Source: a virus
IMG/VR virus record: IMGVR_UViG_3300022074_000107
Coordinates: 1 to 42,738 of that record
DNA length: 42,738 nt
Direction: 5' to 3' (one strand)
The position numbers were made by a program, and so were the translations under genes. This document shows positions 39,483-42,738 of the stretch, piece by piece (the first letter of the stretch is position 1; every line of letters starts with the position of its first letter). The notes beneath the pieces are model-generated. The model did not search any database. It saw only the letters and a list, made by a program, of their open reading frames with translations, and was not told where the DNA came from.

Positions 39483-39785
39483 ATGTCTATTACTTGGTCT
39501 ATTCCGGCTATGGATAGTCGGACCGCAGATGGGTTTGTCCTCACTGTCCACTATGTTGCTATTGCTATTAATGAACAGTTATCTGAAAATATTTATGGGT
39601 CTGTTTCGCTTCCTCCAGACTCAGAGCTTACTGTTCCTTATGATGAGATTACAGAAGAAATCGCTGTAGGATGGGTTAAATCAGCCTTGGGTGAAGAAGA
39701 AGTTGAAAAAATTGAAACTGAGCTTGAGGTGCGACTTGCTGAGCAAGTTGCTCCACCAGTAGTTTCTGGCACTCCCTGGGACTGA
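39483..39785 (+). CDS. Hypothetical protein, 100 aa (DUF7936-like)
   Basis: Pattern ITWSIPAMDSRTADGFVLTV, then YDEITEEIAVGWVKSALGEE and the ending VVSGTPWD is common in small cyanophage proteins downstream of fibres (DUF7936 type), of unknown function. The preceding spacer holds TTTTTTATAAAAAA, a palindromic AT stretch. Confidence 0.65.
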   Translation: MSITWSIPAMDSRTADGFVLTVHYVAIAINEQLSENIYGSVSLPPDSELTVPYDEITEEIAVGWVKSALGEEEVEKIETELEVRLAEQVAPPVVSGTPWD

Positions 39786-39788
39786 TAA

Positions 39789-40037
39789 ATGTTTGAAGTA
39801 GTAATTCCAGTAGGAGTTGCTTTGGCTACAGGTTTTTCAGTACTTATGACGCGGTTCCACTCCCGCGTTCATGAGTTAGACCGTAGAGTAGATAAGTTTG
39901 AATTAAGAGTTGCTGAGGAGTATCTCACCAAATCTGATTTTTCATCTGCGCTAGATCGAGTGGAAACACATATGGTCCGTATTGAAAACAAACTGGATCG
40001 CTTGTCAACTGCAACTATCACTAAAACAAATGATTAA
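39789..40037 (+). CDS. Membrane-anchored coiled-coil protein, possible lysis factor, 82 aa
   Basis: One N-terminal membrane segment (residues about 3-21, EVVIPVGVALATGFSVLMT) followed by a charged coiled coil (VHELDRRVDKFELRVAEEYL, then SALDRVETHMVRIENKLDRL). This is the layout of phage type holin-like or spanin-like proteins, and T7 has its holin (gp17.5) at the same place, between fibre and small terminase. The assignment as lysis protein is inferred. Confidence 0.6.
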   Translation: MFEVVIPVGVALATGFSVLMTRFHSRVHELDRRVDKFELRVAEEYLTKSDFSSALDRVETHMVRIENKLDRLSTATITKTND

Positions 40038-40200
40038 ACTAATTCGTCCTATTGTTTTTGCTTTTCTACAATCTGAAGCTGTAAAAGAACTTGTTGTTGA
40101 CCTATTGGCTGCATACGCTGAGCGTACTGACAATGAGGTTGACGACTATGCGGTCGATCTGATTCGACGGGAGCTAGGTGTTGAAAAAGAAGGCGACTGA
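40030..40200 (+). CDS. Hypothetical protein, 56 aa
   Basis: Reads MIKLIRPIVFAFLQSEAVKE, with an amphipathic/hydrophobic N-terminal helix and acidic C-terminus. It overlaps the upstream membrane protein by 8 bases and the small terminase by 23. It might assist lysis or packaging. Family not recognised. Confidence 0.55.
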   Translation: MIKLIRPIVFAFLQSEAVKELVVDLLAAYAERTDNEVDDYAVDLIRRELGVEKEGD

Positions 40201-40429
40201 AGATCAGTTTAACGAGCTACATAATCTAGTAACTAAAGAATTCCTCGCCCGAATCAAGTCGGGTGAGGCTTCTACTCAAGATTTAAAAGCAGCTTGTGAC
40301 TGGCTAAAAACTAATGACATCAGTGGTGTTGCTTATGACGGTAACCCTCTAGATAAGCTGGCAAACATCATGCCAGAGATTGACCCTGAAATGGTACAGA
40401 AGAGGCTGTATGGCAAGTCGTACCGCTGA
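40178..40429 (+). CDS. Small terminase subunit (T7 gp18-like)
   Basis: The 83-aa product recognises concatemeric DNA for packaging. The helical N-terminus (EDQFNELHNLVTKEFLARIK), ASTQDLKAACDWLKTNDISG and the ending MVQKRLYGKSYR fit T7-group small terminases. Start at GTG 40178 or TTG 40181, both inside the preceding gene. The large subunit lies about 2.1 kb further, unlike T7 where they are adjacent to gp18.5/18.7. Confidence 0.78.
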   Translation: MLKKKATEDQFNELHNLVTKEFLARIKSGEASTQDLKAACDWLKTNDISGVAYDGNPLDKLANIMPEIDPEMVQKRLYGKSYR

Positions 40430-40658
40430 ATATTATAAAAAGAACCCCGCTGCTAGAAAGCGCAGGTTAAAGCAACAATCCAGGTACCAGAAAACAGAGG
40501 TTTCAAAACGTGTTCAACTTAACCGGATTAATCGAAAGGTAGGAAAAAAAGGAGACGGTAAAGATGTTAGTCACTGTGAAGGTGGCGGCACCCGTCTAGA
40601 AAAAGCTTCCAACAACCGAGCGAGAAATCGTGGAAAACTTAAGTGTAAGCGTAAGTAA
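40410..40658 (+). CDS. Very basic hypothetical protein, 82 aa
   Basis: Reads MASRTAEYYKKNPAARKRRL, with KxRVxLNRxNRKxGxxGDGKD and HCEGGG segments common in a family of small cyanophage proteins of unknown role, likely nucleic acid binding. It overlaps the small terminase by 20 bases and its TAA overlaps the HNH gene start. Confidence 0.65.
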   Translation: MASRTAEYYKKNPAARKRRLKQQSRYQKTEVSKRVQLNRINRKVGKKGDGKDVSHCEGGGTRLEKASNNRARNRGKLKCKRK

Positions 40659-40984
40659 TGACTCCTTTGTTCCAACATCCTGATAACTATCTATTTAATT
40701 TAATAGCAATGACGTCACCAGAAGCCAAGCGCCTATGGAGGCGCGCTATTAAAGAACATTTTGACAACACTTGTATTTATTGTGGTAAAACTCATGACAC
40801 ATCAGATCTTACTATTGATCACGTTCATCCTAAGTCTTTGGGTGGCGAGACAACCACATCAAACAGCGTATGTGCCTGTTTTAAGTGTAATCAGGAAAAA
40901 GGAACAGAATACTGGCGAGACTTTATAACTCGCTTTGATAACCCATTAAGAGAACAATTAATTTTAAATCATACAAATGGCTGA
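40658..40984 (+). CDS. HNH endonuclease, 108 aa
   Basis: The core is CIYCG, then LTIDHVHPKSLGGETTTSNS and CACFKCNQEKG: two zinc CxxC knuckles and the D-H catalytic pair plus the N and final part of the HNH fold. Free-standing HNH nucleases near terminases help cleave DNA during packaging in some phages; alternatively it is a homing enzyme. Located between small and large terminase. Confidence 0.85.
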   Translation: MTPLFQHPDNYLFNLIAMTSPEAKRLWRRAIKEHFDNTCIYCGKTHDTSDLTIDHVHPKSLGGETTTSNSVCACFKCNQEKGTEYWRDFITRFDNPLREQLILNHTNG

Positions 40985-41408
40985 TAAAAAGAAGGACAAA
41001 CTCTTTGTTAAACGCTACAAAACCCTCAAAGAACACCGTGCAGCTGTTGCAGCGCGTAAGACTCTTAAAGGTGGAAAAAATGTAGGACCCGTAGCTGATG
41101 CTGCTGCTTACGGTGAAACTATGAAAAAGAAAAAGCCTGCTGCTCCTAAGAAGCCTGCTGCTCCTAAGAAGCCTGCAGCTAATAAGCCTAAGCCTACTAA
41201 AGCACAAACAGATCGTTTCTATAGCTCTTCTAGTAAAGGCTCTATTGCTAATAAGGAGAAAGCTAAGTCGAACTTCTTCCGTTCTTCCAGCGGTACTAGA
41301 GGTGAATCTCTTCCTAGCAATCCCAAGCTGAAATCACAGCCTAAGAAGCGGCGTGTTAATCGTCGTGGCCGCACTGTTAGGCGTAAAGACGACTACAGGT
41401 TGTTCTAG
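40977..41408 (+). CDS. Low-complexity basic protein, 143 aa
   Basis: Reads MADKKKDKLFVKRYKTLKEH, then a Pro/Ala/Lys-rich repeat (KPAAPKKPAAPKKPAANKPK) and a C-terminal Arg-rich stretch (KKRRVNRRGRTVRRKDDYRL). Likely disordered and DNA-binding, perhaps a virion or packaging-associated protein. No family is recognised. Confidence 0.6.
   Translation: MADKKKDKLFVKRYKTLKEHRAAVAARKTLKGGKNVGPVADAAAYGETMKKKKPAAPKKPAAPKKPAANKPKPTKAQTDRFYSSSSKGSIANKEKAKSNFFRSSSGTRGESLPSNPKLKSQPKKRRVNRRGRTVRRKDDYRLF
41133..41186 (+). repeat. Short tandem repeat, 18-bp unit
   Basis: The unit aagcctgctgctcctaag occurs twice exactly (41133-41150, 41151-41168) and a third time with changes (41169-41186). It encodes KPAAPK. 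Confidence 0.8.
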
Positions 41409-41420
41409 TAAATAACTTGT

Positions 41421-41433
41421 CCACTAACGAATA
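41421..41433 (+). promoter_or_regulatory. CCACTAACGAATA motif before the terminator
   Basis: Matches the SSB-upstream motif CCACTAACGTATA at 12 of 13 positions and lies 47 bases before the 41468 start codon. If it is a promoter, its transcript would run straight into the terminator at 41443. Confidence 0.4.
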
Positions 41434-41442
41434 ACTTATTCC

Positions 41443-41467
41443 GCGCTCCGCAAGGGGCGCTTTTTTT
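41443..41467 (+). terminator. Rho-independent terminator abutting a start codon
   Basis: GCGCTCC GCAA GGGGCGC gives a 7-bp stem (one T-G pair) with a GNRA loop, followed by seven Ts that end exactly at the ATG of the next gene. Confidence 0.9.
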
Positions 41468-42487
41468 ATGGCTATACGACCCACTGAATTGAGTTGGGCT
41501 AATTACAAAAAAGCGGCTAAAAACCTCAAGCTTGTTAAACCAGGCATTACCCCTCAACAAATTATTGGCCGTATAGGATACCCCCTTAAAAACGGCCAGA
41601 GAATATTTATTACTTCTGATGGTAAAGGTGGTATTAAGCAGCGCAACCGCACAGCTCACGATGCACGCAATGCGCAACGCGAAAAACGTAGGCGTATTCA
41701 AACTGGCAAACTGTCCCCTGCTGATTCTGCGGAATCAAGGCGTATAAAAGACGAAACTAAAGCAGGTGGTCAGCAAGTTGACCATTTTAATGAGATTGCT
41801 TTTATTGGTGAACAGCTTGAAAGGCTTGAGCGTGCTGGTGGAGATGTTCAAGCAGCGTTGCAACGGCTTCGCGATGCAGGTTACTACTTTGGTGATGAAC
41901 CTGGAAACTTGCAGCCTCTTTCACCTGAAGACAACATTATTAAAAATCAACAATCTCAAGATTTGCAATCATACCTTGGTAGCCGCGAATCACTAGGCCA
42001 GTCTCCATCTGCTAGAAGGCCTGACCTTATTGTTGTTGGCGAAGACCTATCTATACGGCAAACTCAGTTCCCTGGCACACAAGCAAACACTGGCATTCAA
42101 GTTACTGCAGGACAAGCACAGTGGAAGTCGCCACCACTGGGTGGTTTTGTTGGTCAAGAACGGACTCCTTATGTCACCCCGCCTTCACCAAAGTATGTCC
42201 CACCGCTTGTACAGCAGTACAGCTATCAGACAAACGGTAATGGCAATGGAAATGGTAACGGTAATGGTAATGGTAACGGTAACGGCACTACGCCTTCCAA
42301 TGGCAATGGCAATGGCAATGGCAATGGTAACGGTAATTTAGTCGAAGACCTTATAGACATGACTAGCCAACTAGATCCACAATTTAAGAACCCAATTGAC
42401 TTGGCTCCTGTTTTCACAGCCGGTCAAATCATTCTTAGAACTGCTGGTACTGCTGCTGCTCTTGCAGGATCCTATTTAGTCAGATAA
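41468..42487 (+). CDS. Hypothetical protein, 339 aa, HNH-like remnant and Asn-Gly repeats
   Basis: The N-terminal part is basic (AHDARNAQREKRRRIQTGKL). GGQQVDHFNEIAFIGEQLER followed by GNLQPLSPEDNIIKNQQ resembles an HNH/His-Me finger nuclease (DH, then N and K-N) but lacks zinc cysteines. A Pro-rich middle and two (NG)n runs at about residues 257-290 follow, then a C-terminal membrane-like helix (IILRTAGTAAALAGSYLV). Start at 41468 immediately follows a terminator; no ribosome site is visible. It may be a virion or packaging protein; function is unknown. Confidence 0.55.
   Translation: MAIRPTELSWANYKKAAKNLKLVKPGITPQQIIGRIGYPLKNGQRIFITSDGKGGIKQRNRTAHDARNAQREKRRRIQTGKLSPADSAESRRIKDETKAGGQQVDHFNEIAFIGEQLERLERAGGDVQAALQRLRDAGYYFGDEPGNLQPLSPEDNIIKNQQSQDLQSYLGSRESLGQSPSARRPDLIVVGEDLSIRQTQFPGTQANTGIQVTAGQAQWKSPPLGGFVGQERTPYVTPPSPKYVPPLVQQYSYQTNGNGNGNGNGNGNGNGNGTTPSNGNGNGNGNGNGNLVEDLIDMTSQLDPQFKNPIDLAPVFTAGQIILRTAGTAAALAGSYLVR
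42233..42338 (+). repeat. Hexanucleotide-type repeat (ggtaay/ggcaat) encoding Asn-Gly runs
   Basis: Two runs of alternating Asn-Gly codons are separated by acTTPS-coding sequence. Codon variation (ggt/ggc/gga, aat/aac) shows that the amino acid pattern is under some maintenance, not just slippage. Confidence 0.75.
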
Positions 42488-42509
42488 AGCCTCATGTAAC
42501 CCACCCAGA

Positions 42510-42529
42510 AGCCTCTACAAGGCTGTTTA
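42510..42529 (+). other. Small hairpin in the large terminase leader
   Basis: AGCCT ctaca AGGCT followed by gTTT lies between the 41468 gene and the terminase start. It is a weak terminator-like structure. Confidence 0.35.
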
Positions 42530-42533
42530 AATT

Positions 42534-42738
42534 ATGAATAAGATAGATCTACTTAAGAACGATTTTAAGCTGTTTCTACAGGCTCTCTGGAGTCAATTAG
42601 ACCTACCTCACCCTACTCGTGCACAATACGCAATCGCCGACTATCTTCAGCATGGACCTAAGCGTCTTCAGATACAAGCTTTCCGTGGAGTGGGAAAAAG
42701 CTGGATTACTGGAGCCTTTGTTCTGTGGACGCTTTTTA
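42534..42738 (+). CDS. Large terminase subunit, N-terminal part (T7 gp19-like), cut by the window end
   Basis: The first 68 codons read MNKIDLLKNDFKLFLQALWS, then LPHPTRAQYAIADYLQ and the packaging ATPase Walker A-type loop QAFRGVGKSW (T7: QAFRGIGKSF), ending mid-gene at FVLWTLF. It continues, after an estimated 1.3 kb not present, into the C-terminal part at the start of the window. This join supports a circular map of the genome. Confidence 0.92.
   Translation, partial: MNKIDLLKNDFKLFLQALWSQLDLPHPTRAQYAIADYLQHGPKRLQIQAFRGVGKSWITGAFVLWTLF

Overview
The window is almost the whole genome of a T7-like cyanobacterial podovirus (marine cyanopodovirus type). Evidence: a single-subunit phage RNA polymerase, the T7 replication gene set (SSB, endonuclease I, primase-helicase, family A polymerase, 5'-3' exonuclease), a T7-order morphogenesis block (portal, scaffold, capsid, tail tubes A and B, internal proteins, tail fibre, terminases), and the photosynthesis genes psbA (D1) and hli. 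All genes lie on the + strand. The cut falls inside the large terminase gene: its C-terminal about 80 codons open the window and its N-terminal 68 codons close it. By comparison with T7 gp19 (586 aa), about 1.3 kb is missing, so the genome is probably near 44 kb. The sequence was apparently linearised there from a circular or permuted assembly; no terminal repeats are visible.

Layout. 1-480: terminase end, a 20-bp sequence repeated later inside the RNA polymerase gene, and a strong terminator hairpin. 480-1250: small genes (zinc ribbon, YRGV protein). 1250-1970: a noncoding stretch very dense in helices, which I read as a candidate large ornate phage RNA. 1971-4414: a cassette of stop/start-overlapping microgenes, probably early host-interaction genes, with a tRNA-minihelix-like RNA element at 2491-2558. 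4439-5660: a MarR-like regulator and a tyrosine integrase. 5742-5783: the 5' half of a tRNA-Leu gene, the likely phage attachment site. 5899-15421: RNA polymerase, an unknown 281-aa protein, SSB, Hli, endonuclease I, primase-helicase, DNA polymerase split into exonuclease and polymerase genes, 5'-3' exonuclease, a DUF3310 protein and a MazG-like pyrophosphohydrolase. 15566-17655: compact class I ribonucleotide reductase alpha and beta. 17821-31043: proline-rich virion protein, portal, scaffold, psbA, capsid, terminator, tail tubes and internal core proteins. 31040-39456: gp16-like protein and tail fibre. 39483-42738: small lysis/packaging genes, an HNH nuclease and the terminases.

Working together: the phage RNA polymerase would transcribe the middle and late blocks. 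Endonuclease I and the exonuclease break down DNA while RNR and the MazG-like enzyme adjust nucleotide pools for replication. D1 and Hli would sustain photosystem II, and so energy supply, during infection. Integrase, the tRNA-Leu att site and a DNA-binding regulator suggest integration capacity, as proposed for P-SSP7-like phages, though lysogeny is not shown.

Most unusual content: the structured noncoding region 1311-1960; two separate acceptor/T-arm-like RNA elements (2491-2558 and 22292-22376), each followed by a hairpin and then a gene; a duplicated GCGTC hairpin leader before two small genes; the split polymerase; and a CNACTAACG motif in front of several transcription blocks.
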